64,000 nt of DNA. Origin: Terrabacter sp. Root181 (GTDB lineage Bacteria > Actinomycetota > Actinomycetes > Actinomycetales > Dermatophilaceae). The translations under genes were made by a program, and so were the position numbers. Position 1 is the first letter of the stretch; every line of letters starts with the position of its first letter. Positions 55,822 through 64,000 of the stretch are shown piece after piece. The stretch is from positions 62,001 through 126,000 of the forward strand of contig NZ_LMHU01000009.1 of assembly GCF_001428505.1 (NCBI RefSeq), in the 5' to 3' direction. The notes under the pieces were generated by a model. That model searched no databases. It saw nothing but the letters and a program-made list of their open reading frames with translations, and was not told the DNA's origin.

Positions 55822-57435
55822 TCATCGGACGAACTGGGAGGCCCGGTCGGCCAGGTCGAGCAGCGCCGACGGCAGGACGCCGAGGGCGAGCGTGGCCAGG
55901 GTGCCGATGGCGATCGAGAACGTCGTCGACACCGACGGGATGACGACCTCGACGGCGTCGTCGGGGGCGTCGCTGAAGAACATCAGGACGATGACCCGGG
56001 CGTAGACGAAGACCGTGATCGCGCTGCACAGGACACCGACGACGGCCAGGACCGTGCCGGTCGCGCCACCCGTGCCGATCGCCGCCGAGAAGACGCCGAA
56101 CTTCGCGACGAAGCCCGAGGTCAGCGGGATGCCGGCGAAGGCGAGCATGAGGAAGGCGAACGCGCCGGCCACCACCGGGAAGCGCTTGCCGAGCCCGGCC
56201 CACTGCGACAGGTGCGTGGCCTCGGCGCCGTTCTGTCGCACGAGCGAGACGATGGCGAAGGCCGCGATCGTCGAGAAGCCGTAGGCGACGAGGTAGAAGA
56301 GCACCGCGCCGACGCCCTTGCGGTCGAAGGCGAGCACACCGACGAGGATGAAGCCCGCGTGCGCGATCGAGGAGTAGGCGAGCAGGCGCTTCATGTCGGT
56401 CTGCGTGACCGCGAGCACCGACCCGACGACCATCGTCAGCAGGGCGACGAGGACGAGCGCGTTGGTCCACTCCCAGCGACCGGTGTCGAGGCCGACGTAG
56501 GCCAGGCGCAGGATCGCGCCGAAGGCAGCGGCCTTCGTGCAGGCGGCCATGAAGCCGGTGACCGGCGTCGGGGCGCCCTGGTAGACGTCGGGCGTCCACG
56601 CGTGGAACGGCACCGCACCGACCTTGAAGAGCAGGCCGACGAAGACGAGGAACGCGCCCGGCACGAGCAGGCCGTTCATGGCGAGCGGCCCGGAGGCGAT
56701 GGCCTTGCTCAGGTCACCGAAGTAGACCGAGCCGGCGTAGCCGTAGAGCAGGGCCGTGCCGAAGAGGAAGAAGGCCGAGCTGAAGGCGCCGAGCAGGAAG
56801 TACTTCAGCGACGCCTCCTGCGAGAGCAGGCGACGGCGGCGGGCCAGCCCCGAGAGGATGTAGAGCGGCAGTGAGAGCACCTCGAGCGCGACGAACATGC
56901 CGATGAGGTCGTTCGTCGTGGGGAAGAGCATCATGCCGAAGATCGCGAACATCGTCAGCGGGAAGACCTCGGACGTCAGCGCACCCGCACGGGCGGCCGC
57001 CGTCTCGGTGGCCGAGCCCGGCGTCGACGCCCCGCTCGGGGTGAACGCGTCGGGGCCCACTCCGCCGAAGCGCTCCGCCATCGTCAGGACACCGAGGACA
57101 CCCATGAGCAGGATCGCAGCCTGCATGAACAGGGCCGGGCCGTCGACGGCGAGGGCGAAGAGCTGCCGGTTGGTCGAGCCGTCCGTCAGACCCATGGTCA
57201 GGCCCTGGTGCTTGGCCGCGACGATGATCGACGCGGCGGCCGCGAGCAGGCCCACGACCGAGAGCGTCACCTGGATCGCGTGGCGACGCTCGCGCGCGGC
57301 GAACGCCTCGACGAGGACGCCGATCAGGGCCGTGCCGAAGACGATGAGCAACGGCAGGATCGCGAGGTAGTCGACGGTCGACTGCTGGAACGCTGCGGGA
57401 AGCGTGGGCAGCGCCAGCGGAGCGACGGCGGTCAC
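55822..57435 (-). CDS. nuoN: NADH:quinone oxidoreductase subunit N (conventional operon)
   Basis: 537 residues, proton channel. Recognisable FVALEVLSLPLYILSGLARRRRLLSQEASLKYFLLGAFSSAFFLFG and GAVPFHAWTPDVYQGAPTPVTGFMAACTKAA. GTG start overlaps the nuoM stop as GTGA. Last nuo gene of the conventional operon, and clearly different in sequence from the one at 31753-33336. Confidence 0.93.
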   Translation of the reverse strand: MTAVAPLALPTLPAAFQQSTVDYLAILPLLIVFGTALIGVLVEAFAARERRHAIQVTLSVVGLLAAAASIIVAAKHQGLTMGLTDGSTNRQLFALAVDGPALFMQAAILLMGVLGVLTMAERFGGVGPDAFTPSGASTPGSATETAAARAGALTSEVFPLTMFAIFGMMLFPTTNDLIGMFVALEVLSLPLYILSGLARRRRLLSQEASLKYFLLGAFSSAFFLFGTALLYGYAGSVYFGDLSKAIASGPLAMNGLLVPGAFLVFVGLLFKVGAVPFHAWTPDVYQGAPTPVTGFMAACTKAAAFGAILRLAYVGLDTGRWEWTNALVLVALLTMVVGSVLAVTQTDMKRLLAYSSIAHAGFILVGVLAFDRKGVGAVLFYLVAYGFSTIAAFAIVSLVRQNGAEATHLSQWAGLGKRFPVVAGAFAFLMLAFAGIPLTSGFVAKFGVFSAAIGTGGATGTVLAVVGVLCSAITVFVYARVIVLMFFSDAPDDAVEVVIPSVSTTFSIAIGTLATLALGVLPSALLDLADRASQFVR

Positions 57436-59042
57436 TTCGAGCTCCCTTCGGCCACGGTGCCGGCCGGGTTGAGGGTCGGAACGGCTTGCTGGACGTGCGC
57501 CAGGGTCTTGTCGACGGCCGGGTTGATCACGTTGAGCGCGATGTTCGGCAGGACGCCGAGCACGACGAACGCAGCGATCAGCGGTGCGGCGACGAGCTTC
57601 TCGCGCGTCGTCAGGTCACGCACGGCGGTGAGCCCGCGACGGCCGGGCTCGTCGAGCCGGTCGTGCTCGCGCTCGCCGACGAGGCCCTCGGGCTTCGGGC
57701 CGGTCATGACCCTCTTGTACATGAGCAGGATATAGAGCGCGGCGAGGATGATGCCGGTCGTCGCGATGACGGTGGCCACCGGCTGAGTCGGGAAGCTGCC
57801 CACGAGCACGGTGAACTCGGAGACGAAGGTCGCCAGACCCGGGAGGCCGAGGCCGGAGAGGCCCGCGACGAGGAAGATTCCGGCCAGGGCAGGCGTGATC
57901 CGCTGCCAGCCGCCGTAGTCGGGGATCCGCTTGCTGCCGCGACGGCGTACGAGCATGGCCGCGAAGAGGAAGAGCGCCGCCGTCGAGAAGCCGTGGTTGA
58001 CCATGTAGAGCGTGGAGCCCGCGTGGCCGACGTTGGTGAAGGCGAAGATGCCCAGCACGATGAAGCCGAAGTGGCTCACCGACGTGTAGGACACGAGGCG
58101 CATCATGTCGGTCTGGCCGATCGCGAGCAGCGCACCGTAGATGACGGAGAGCACCGCGAGGGCCACGACGACGGGCGTCGCCCACGTGCTCGCCTCCGGG
58201 AAGAGCTGGAGGCAGAAGCGGATCATCCCGAACGTGCCGACCTTGTCGAGCACGCCGACGAGCAGCGTCGCCGTCGCGGGCGAGGACTCGGTGGCGGCGT
58301 CGGGCAGCCAGGTGTGGAACGGCACCATCGGCGCCTTCACCGCGAAGGCGAAGAAGAAGCCGACGAAGAGCAGCCGCTCGGTGGTGGGGTCGAGCGAGAG
58401 ACCGGTGAGGCGCTCGATGAGGAAGCCGTCGGTGCCGCCCGGGCCCTGCAGGTAGAGGGCGATGACGGCGACGAGCATGACGAGCCCACCGGCCAGCGAG
58501 AAGAGCAGGAACTTCATCGCGGCGTACTGCCTGCGCGGGCCGCCGAAGCGACCGATGAGGAAGTAGACCGGGATGAGCATGGCCTCGAAGAAGACGTAGA
58601 AGAGGAACACGTCGGTGGCGGCGAACACCCCGACCATGAACGTCTCGAGCACGAGGATGAGCGCGAAGTACGTCTTGACGCGCTGGCCGCCGCGGGCGCC
58701 GGCCTCCTCGGGCACGTCGTGCCAGGCCGCTAGCAGGCAGATCGGGGTCAGCACGAGCGCCATGAGGATGAGCACGAGCGCGATGCCGTCGACGCCGAGC
58801 GCGTAGCTGACACCGAACTGCGGGATCCACGAGTGCTGCTCACCGAGCTGGAACTGCGCGCTCGAGGCACGGTCGAACTGCGTCGCGGCAATGATGCCGA
58901 CGACGAGCGTGACGAGGGAGAACCCGATCGCCATCCGCTTGGCGTTCTCGGCGCTGCCCGGCACGAAGGCGACGACGAGCGCGCCCACGAGGGGGATGAG
59001 GCCGAGGATCGTCAGCCAGGGGACGGTGGACATTGCGGTCAT
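57432..59042 (-). CDS. nuoM: NADH:quinone oxidoreductase subunit M (conventional operon)
   Basis: 536 residues, proton channel. It contains FLFYVFFEAMLIPVYFLIGRFGGPRRQYAAMKFLLFSLAGG, VKAPMVPFHTWLPDAATESSPATATLLVGVLDKVG and LRF/YGALLAIGQTDMMRLVSYTSVSHFGF. ATG at 59042 overlaps the nuoL stop as ATGA. Normal length and composition. Confidence 0.94.
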   Translation of the reverse strand: MTAMSTVPWLTILGLIPLVGALVVAFVPGSAENAKRMAIGFSLVTLVVGIIAATQFDRASSAQFQLGEQHSWIPQFGVSYALGVDGIALVLILMALVLTPICLLAAWHDVPEEAGARGGQRVKTYFALILVLETFMVGVFAATDVFLFYVFFEAMLIPVYFLIGRFGGPRRQYAAMKFLLFSLAGGLVMLVAVIALYLQGPGGTDGFLIERLTGLSLDPTTERLLFVGFFFAFAVKAPMVPFHTWLPDAATESSPATATLLVGVLDKVGTFGMIRFCLQLFPEASTWATPVVVALAVLSVIYGALLAIGQTDMMRLVSYTSVSHFGFIVLGIFAFTNVGHAGSTLYMVNHGFSTAALFLFAAMLVRRRGSKRIPDYGGWQRITPALAGIFLVAGLSGLGLPGLATFVSEFTVLVGSFPTQPVATVIATTGIILAALYILLMYKRVMTGPKPEGLVGEREHDRLDEPGRRGLTAVRDLTTREKLVAAPLIAAFVVLGVLPNIALNVINPAVDKTLAHVQQAVPTLNPAGTVAEGSSK

Positions 59043-61027
59043 CAGGACATCACCCAAAGAGCACCGAGGATGGCGACGACACCAGCGAGCATCGTCAGGG
59101 CATAGGAGCGCGCGAAGCCGTTCTGCAGCTTGCGCAGTCGGGAGCTCGTCCCGCCGACGAGGGCGGCGAGGCCACCGGCCGCACCGTCCACGCCCTTGCT
59201 GTCGGCGAAGACGAGCGAGCGCGTGAGGTGGATGCCGGGTCGCATGAGGAGGGCCTCGTTGACCTGGTCCTGGTAGAGGTCCTTGCGCGCGGCCTGCGTG
59301 AGCAGGGAACCGGCAGGCGCCGTGACCGGCACGTCGTCTCGCCAGTAGCGCAGCCACGCGAGGGCGGCGCCAGCGGCGACGAGGACGAGGGTCAGGGCCA
59401 TGAGGACCGGCACGGGGATGACCGGGTGGGCACCCTCGGGCTCGGCGCCGGTGACCGGCTCGAGCCACGTGGTGAACATGCCCGTCGGGCCGAGGATGAG
59501 ACCGAGGAAGGCCGAGCCCACCGCGAGGACGATCATCGGGACGGTCATGAGCCTGCCCGACTCGTGCGGGTGCACGTCGTCGGTCCAGCGCTTCTTGCCG
59601 TGGAAGGTCATGAAGAACAGACGCGACATGTAGAAGGCCGTGATGCCGGCGCCGATGAGGGCGGCCATGCCGAAGACCCATGGGCGCCAGCCCTCGCCGA
59701 TGAAGGCGGCCTCGATGATCTTGTCCTTGGACCAGAAGCCCGAGAACGGCGGCACCCCGAGGATGGCGAGCCAGCCGACGGCGAACGTCGCCCACGTGAT
59801 CTTCATGGCACCGGACAGGCCGCCGAAGCGGCGCATGTCGACCTGGTCGTTCATGCCGTGCATGACCGAGCCGGCCCCGAGGAACATGCCGGCCTTGAAG
59901 AAGCCGTGCATGAGCAGGTGGAAGATCGCGAAGGCGTAGCCGACCGGGCCGAGGCCCGCGGCGAGCATCATGTAGCCGATCTGGCTCATCGTCGAGGCCG
60001 CGAGGGCCTTCTTGATGTCGTCCTTCGCGCACCCGACGATCGCGCCGAAGAGCAGCGTGATGGCGCCGACGATGACGACGACGAGCTGCGCCGTGGGCGC
60101 CGCCTCGAAGATCGGCGCCGAGCGCACGACGAGGTAGACGCCGGCCGTGACCATGGTCGCGGCGTGGATCAGCGCCGACACCGGGGTCGGGCCGGCCATG
60201 GCGTCACCGAGCCAGCTCTGGAGCGGGAACTGCGCCGACTTGCCGCAGGCACCGAGCAGCAGCATCAGGCCGATGGCCGTCATGAAGCCCTCGTTGGCGT
60301 TGCTGCCGGCCTCACCGAGCACCGTCGCGAAGTCGACGGCGCCGAAGTGGAAGAACATCACCATGATCGCGATGGACAGACCGAAGTCACCGACGCGGTT
60401 GGCGACGAACGCCTTGTTGGCCGCGGTCGCGTAGGCCGGGTTGTAGTTCCAGAAGCCGATGAGCAGGTAGCTCGCGAGGCCCACGCCCTCCCAGCCGACG
60501 TAGAGCAGCAGGTAGGAGTTGGCGAGGACGAGCAGGAGCATCGCCGCGACGAAGAGGTTGAGGTAGGCGAAGAAGCGCCGCCGGTCGGGGTCGTGCTCCA
60601 TGTACCCGATGGAGTACACGTGGATGAGCGAGCCGACGAAGGTGATGAGCAGCACGAAGACCATGGACAGCTGGTCGACGAGCAGCCCCGCACTCACCTT
60701 GAACGACCCGGCAGCGATCCAGTCGAACAGGTCGATGCCGACCGCGCGGTCCTCGGCGCCACGGCCGAGCATCGCGAGGAAGACGAGTGCGCCGACGACG
60801 AAGGCACCCCACGAGAGGGCGGTCGCGAGCACGGGCCCGAACTTGTCGGTGCGGCGGCCGCCGAGGAGGAGCACGGCGGCACCGAGCAGCGGCAGCGCGA
60901 CGAGCAGCCACGCGTATGCCGTCACCCCGGTGGCGGCGTGCGCCTCACCTTCGTGCGTGGCGAGGCCCGCGGCATACGTGCTCAGCGTGCTCGACGAGCT
61001 CGTGAGCGTCTGGACGAGAGTTCCCAT
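59042..61027 (-). CDS. nuoL: NADH:quinone oxidoreductase subunit L (conventional operon)
   Basis: 661 residues, including the long C-terminal helix that runs along the membrane arm. [60 protein letters not shown] and [18 protein letters not shown] are typical. Starts 16 bases after the nuoK stop, the only non-overlapping junction in this stretch. Confidence 0.94.
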   Translation of the reverse strand: MGTLVQTLTSSSSTLSTYAAGLATHEGEAHAATGVTAYAWLLVALPLLGAAVLLLGGRRTDKFGPVLATALSWGAFVVGALVFLAMLGRGAEDRAVGIDLFDWIAAGSFKVSAGLLVDQLSMVFVLLITFVGSLIHVYSIGYMEHDPDRRRFFAYLNLFVAAMLLLVLANSYLLLYVGWEGVGLASYLLIGFWNYNPAYATAANKAFVANRVGDFGLSIAIMVMFFHFGAVDFATVLGEAGSNANEGFMTAIGLMLLLGACGKSAQFPLQSWLGDAMAGPTPVSALIHAATMVTAGVYLVVRSAPIFEAAPTAQLVVVIVGAITLLFGAIVGCAKDDIKKALAASTMSQIGYMMLAAGLGPVGYAFAIFHLLMHGFFKAGMFLGAGSVMHGMNDQVDMRRFGGLSGAMKITWATFAVGWLAILGVPPFSGFWSKDKIIEAAFIGEGWRPWVFGMAALIGAGITAFYMSRLFFMTFHGKKRWTDDVHPHESGRLMTVPMIVLAVGSAFLGLILGPTGMFTTWLEPVTGAEPEGAHPVIPVPVLMALTLVLVAAGAALAWLRYWRDDVPVTAPAGSLLTQAARKDLYQDQVNEALLMRPGIHLTRSLVFADSKGVDGAAGGLAALVGGTSSRLRKLQNGFARSYALTMLAGVVAILGALWVMS

Positions 61028-61042
61028 TCTGGCCGGCGCTCC

Positions 61043-61342
61043 TTACAGCTTCAGCAGGTTGGCGTCGTCGACCGAGGCCGAGCGGCGGGCGCGGAAGATC
61101 GCCATGATGATGGCGAGTCCCACGACGACCTCCGCGGCTGCGACGACCATGACGAACAGGGCCATGACCTGCCCGTCGAGGGCGCCGTGCATCCGGGAGA
61201 AGGTGACGAGGGAGAGGTTCGTCGCGTTGAGCATGAGCTCGACGCCCATGAAGACGATGATCGCGTTGCGGCGCACCAGCACGGCTGCCGCGCCGATGGC
61301 GAAGAGCAGTACCGAGAGGTAGACGTAGTGCATCGGGCTCAC
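61043..61342 (-). CDS. nuoK: NADH:quinone oxidoreductase subunit K (conventional operon)
   Basis: 99 residues, the normal three-helix NuoK with the two buried glutamates in [13 protein letters not shown] and [16 protein letters not shown] at 61342 overlapping nuoJ; no extension, unlike the second copy at 36739-37167. Confidence 0.94.
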   Translation of the reverse strand: MSPMHYVYLSVLLFAIGAAAVLVRRNAIIVFMGVELMLNATNLSLVTFSRMHGALDGQVMALFVMVVAAAEVVVGLAIIMAIFRARRSASVDDANLLKL

Positions 61343-62127
61343 TTGGACCGACCCTCCTCGATCTCGCGCTCCATGTGGCGCTCGACGTCCTTGAGGCCCT
61401 CGGCGGTCGCGACCTGGTCACGGGCCACGAGGACCCGCGAGACGGACAGGGCGCTCGGCGTGCCGTCGGGCAGCAGCGCCGGGGTGTCGACCGCGTTGTG
61501 GCGGGCGTAGACACCCGGCGCGGGCAGGCCCGCGACGTTCTTGTTGTCGCGGACGCGCTTGGCGGCCCACTCGGCCTGCGTGATGCGGGGCGTGAGTCGC
61601 TCGCGGTGCGCGAGCACCATGGCGCCGAGGGCGGCCGTGATGAGCAGCGCGGAGGTGACCTCGAAGATCCAGACGTACTGGCCGAAGATCAGCTCGGCGA
61701 TGCCGGTCACGTTGCCCGTGTCGGTGTTGGTCGAGACGACCTTGTCCATGCCGGCCTGCACGCTCTGCTCGTCCAGGACGACCTGGCCGAGCGAGAAGAT
61801 CAGGATGCCGGCGAGGCCGATGACGAGCAGCAGCGAGGCCCAACGCTGACCCTTGATCGTCTCGACCATCGAGTCGGAGGAGTCGACGCCGACGAGCATG
61901 AGGACGAAGAGGAAGAGCATCATCACGGCGCCGGTGTAGACGAAGATCTGCACGATCCCGAGGAAGTCGGCCTTCTGCATGATGTAGAAGACGCCGAGGA
62001 TGCACATGACGAGGGCCATGCCGAGCGCGGCATGGACGGCCTTCCTCGCGAAGAGCAGCCCCAGTGCGGCGAGGACCGCGATCGGGGCGAGCACCCAGAA
62101 GCCGACGGCTTCGGCGGTGGAGGTCAC
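61339..62127 (-). CDS. nuoJ: NADH:quinone oxidoreductase subunit J (conventional operon)
   Basis: 262 residues: five helices (about 1-170) plus a 90-residue soluble tail with [23 protein letters not shown]. The TM3 segment [21 protein letters not shown] is present. GTG start overlaps the nuoI stop (GTGA). Confidence 0.93.
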   Translation of the reverse strand: MTSTAEAVGFWVLAPIAVLAALGLLFARKAVHAALGMALVMCILGVFYIMQKADFLGIVQIFVYTGAVMMLFLFVLMLVGVDSSDSMVETIKGQRWASLLLVIGLAGILIFSLGQVVLDEQSVQAGMDKVVSTNTDTGNVTGIAELIFGQYVWIFEVTSALLITAALGAMVLAHRERLTPRITQAEWAAKRVRDNKNVAGLPAPGVYARHNAVDTPALLPDGTPSALSVSRVLVARDQVATAEGLKDVERHMEREIEEGRSK

Positions 62128-62939
62128 GGGTTGGCCCCTTCCCTGGTCTCGGGCGCGGTCGGGTGGGTGGAGTGCACGAGGTCGTGGACCCCGGGCACCG
62201 AGGCCCCGACGTTGCCGGGCCCGCCGGCGAAGTCGTCCTCGTCGTCGTCGACCGCGTCACGGGCGTCGACGTAGGCACGCTGCGCGTCGGTCGGCTCGCT
62301 GACCTTGCCCTGGTAGTAGTCGCGCTCCTCGAGCCCGTCGGACATCGGGAAGGGCGTCTGGAGCATGCCGCCCTGGAGCGGCGCGAGGAGCTGGTCCTTG
62401 GTGAAGATCAGCTTGCCGCGGTCGTTGTCGGCGAGCTCGTAGAAGTTCGTCATCGTCAGGGCGCGCGTCGGGCACGCCTCGATGCACAGGCCGCAGAAGA
62501 TGCAGCGCAGGTAGTTGATCTGATAGACGCGGCCGTAGCGCTCACCGGGGCTGAAGCGGCCCTTGCCACCCTGGTCGAGCGGGGTGTCGTCGTTGTCGGC
62601 ACCCTCGACGAGGATCGCGTCGGCCGGGCAGGCCCAGGCGCACAGCTCGCAGCCGATGCACTTCTCGAGGCCGTCCGGGTAGCGGTTGAGCTGGTGGCGA
62701 CCGTGGAAGCGCGGCGCCGTGGGGCGCGGCTTCTCGGGGTACTCCTCGGTCGCGACCTTGCGGAACATCGTGGAGAACGACACCCCGAAACCGGCCACAG
62801 GCGCGAAGAGCTCGGACAGGAAGCCCTTCTCGCGCTGGTCCTCGCCGGATCGCTGGTCGCGTGGCGCGCCGACCTCCGAGCCCGTGGTGCTGCTGGGGCT
62901 CTGGGGCGACACGTCCTTGCCGACGGTGTCGTCAGCCAT
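62124..62939 (-). CDS. nuoI: NADH:quinone oxidoreductase subunit I (conventional operon)
   Basis: 271 residues. Two [4Fe-4S] motifs: Cys94-Cys97-Cys100-Cys104 and Cys146-Cys149-Cys152-Cys156. N-terminal 50 residues are hydrophilic and variable, and an acidic tail follows (about 235-271). ATG at 62939 lies within the nuoH end, an eight-base overlap. Confidence 0.94.
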   Translation of the reverse strand: MADDTVGKDVSPQSPSSTTGSEVGAPRDQRSGEDQREKGFLSELFAPVAGFGVSFSTMFRKVATEEYPEKPRPTAPRFHGRHQLNRYPDGLEKCIGCELCAWACPADAILVEGADNDDTPLDQGGKGRFSPGERYGRVYQINYLRCIFCGLCIEACPTRALTMTNFYELADNDRGKLIFTKDQLLAPLQGGMLQTPFPMSDGLEERDYYQGKVSEPTDAQRAYVDARDAVDDDEDDFAGGPGNVGASVPGVHDLVHSTHPTAPETREGANP

Positions 62940-64000
62940 GGTCCTCCTCCTTGACGGCGGTCGAGGTGCTCGGGCTGCTCGAGGCGCCGGCGGTCGTGAG
63001 CACGGGCTCGCGCGACGCGGCCAGGCGCGGGGTCGGCTCGGTCAGGCGCTGGCCGGGCAGCGGCGGGACGGGGTAGCCGTCCTGGAAGGGGTCGATCTCC
63101 TCGGGCGGGGTCTCGTCCTCCGCGGCGGCGCGGGCGGCGCGCTTGTCGTCCCAGATCCACGCCGCGGCGAGCGCGATGACGGCGACGACGCTGACGATGA
63201 CGACGGTCGCGACCGAGAGCTCCCGGCCGGCAAAGGTCAGCTTGCTGTCACCGAGGAAGCCGAGCTGCGCACCGCGGATGAACGCCACGGCGACGACCCA
63301 GGCCAGGGTGATCGGGATGAGGAACTTCCAGCCGAAGCGCATGAACTGGTCGTAGCGGACGCGCGGCAGCGAGCCACGCAGCCAGACGAACACGAACATG
63401 AAGAGCCACAGCTTGACGGTGAACCACAGCAGGCCCCACCAGCCGCCGCCGAACATGTTGTCGTTGATCGCCGAGATCAACGGCGGAGCCTGCCAGCCAC
63501 CGAGGAAGAGCGTGGTGGCGAGGGCGGCGACCGTGAACATGTTGACGTACTCGCCGAGGAAGAACATCGCGAAGCGCATCGAGGAGTACTCGGTGTGGAA
63601 GCCACCGGTGAGCTCGCCCTCGCCCTCGGCGAGGTCGAAGGGCAGACGGTTGGTCTCGCCGACCATGGTGATGACGTAGACGGCGAAGCTGAAGAACGCG
63701 GGGAGGATGTACCAGAGCGAGCTCTGCGCCGAGACGATCGCCGAGGTCGACATCGACCCGCTGTAGAGGAAGATCGCGACGAGCGAGAGGCCCATGGCGA
63801 TCTCGTAGCTGATGACCTGGGCGGTCGAGCGCAGGCCACCGAGCAGCGGGTAGGTCGAGCCCGAGCTCCACCCGGCGAGGATGATGCCGTAGACGCCGAC
63901 CGACGCGACGGCGAGCACGAGCAGGACGGCGACGGGCACGTCGGTGACCTGCAGCGGCGTCACGTGGCCGAACATCGACACGGTGCCGCCGACCGGGATG
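62932..64000 (-). CDS. nuoH: NADH:quinone oxidoreductase subunit H (conventional operon; 5' end outside window)
   Basis: The frame is open through the last base of the window, continuing upstream of [11 protein letters not shown], so the N-terminus is missing; about 355 residues are visible. Conserved: [69 protein letters not shown], and [23 protein letters not shown] soluble C-terminal tail (about 280-355) carries charged and Pro-rich residues. nuoA-G would lie beyond the window. Confidence 0.94.
   Translation of the reverse strand, partial: IPVGGTVSMFGHVTPLQVTDVPVAVLLVLAVASVGVYGIILAGWSSGSTYPLLGGLRSTAQVISYEIAMGLSLVAIFLYSGSMSTSAIVSAQSSLWYILPAFFSFAVYVITMVGETNRLPFDLAEGEGELTGGFHTEYSSMRFAMFFLGEYVNMFTVAALATTLFLGGWQAPPLISAINDNMFGGGWWGLLWFTVKLWLFMFVFVWLRGSLPRVRYDQFMRFGWKFLIPITLAWVVAVAFIRGAQLGFLGDSKLTFAGRELSVATVVIVSVVAVIALAAAWIWDDKRAARAAAEDETPPEEIDPFQDGYPVPPLPGQRLTEPTPRLAASREPVLTTAGASSSPSTSTAVKEEDHG

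Noticed and set aside
59033-61510. An 825-codon plus-strand frame opposite nuoL and nuoK
   Set aside because: Shadow of conserved nuo genes; acidic/basic low-complexity translation.

Overview
The window is about 72% G+C by eye, packed with genes, rich in GTG starts and four-base start/stop overlaps. It carries actinobacterial families (DUF3027, DUF2530, XPB helicase plus its companion protein, KorAB, MprAB/PepD-like genes). It reads as the chromosome of a high-GC actinobacterium, most likely Micrococcales and perhaps Intrasporangiaceae; the family is an inference. Gene order from 0 to 18 kb resembles the mycobacterial citA-serC-DUF3027-csp-ercc3 neighbourhood as I remember it. No rRNA, tRNA, phage, transposase or CRISPR is visible.

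Layout. 0-5 kb: citrate synthase (cut by the window edge), a LuxR regulator, a small exported protein, serC and a lytic transglycosylase. 5-7.7 kb: a MarR - MFS - 29-residue peptide - ferritin block under a promoter with iron-box-like sequence. 7.8-12.7 kb: purine permease, DUF2530, DUF3027, cold-shock protein, SRPBCC protein and aldose epimerase. 12.8-18.4 kb: a DNA-repair-flavoured group (helicase-associated protein, stand-alone LigD phosphoesterase, XPB helicase) interrupted by HMG-CoA lyase. 18.4-19.9 kb: the most accessory-looking stretch, with an orphan secreted protein and a 58-residue cysteine-rich protein. 19.9-23.6 kb: an MprAB-like two-component system followed by an HtrA/PepD protease. 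23.8-31.7 kb: an unusual SDR, VOC, GNAT and nucleotidyltransferase genes, aminopeptidase N, HtpX and a membrane protein.

31.7-44.7 kb: a second complex I operon (nuoA-B-C-H-I-J-K-L-M-N, all minus strand) facing a divergent 2-oxoacid:ferredoxin oxidoreductase, korAB. This operon has no nuoD, nuoE, nuoF or nuoG. C and H overlap by four bases, so no nuoD has been lost from between them in a visible way. 44.7-54.6 kb: RarD and DHA2 transporters, a secreted sialidase-like propeller, fumC and small-molecule enzymes. 54.8-64 kb: a polyprenyl diphosphate synthase (probably for menaquinone), then the 3' part of a conventional nuo operon (nuoH-N), cut by the window end. Citrate synthase, KorAB, fumarase, quinone side-chain synthesis and two complex I modules give the window a central-carbon and respiratory character.

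Most notable: (1) the octamer GTATGCCG occurs 34 times on both strands, against about two expected from base composition, often with rare codons and, when intergenic, always near gene ends or hairpins, which recalls DNA-uptake-type signals; (2) the nuoD-less complex I beside korAB; (3) a seven-unit array of exactly 32-bp period that flips orientation at its centre, sitting inside the second nuo operon; (4) related smaller arrays and hairpins elsewhere.
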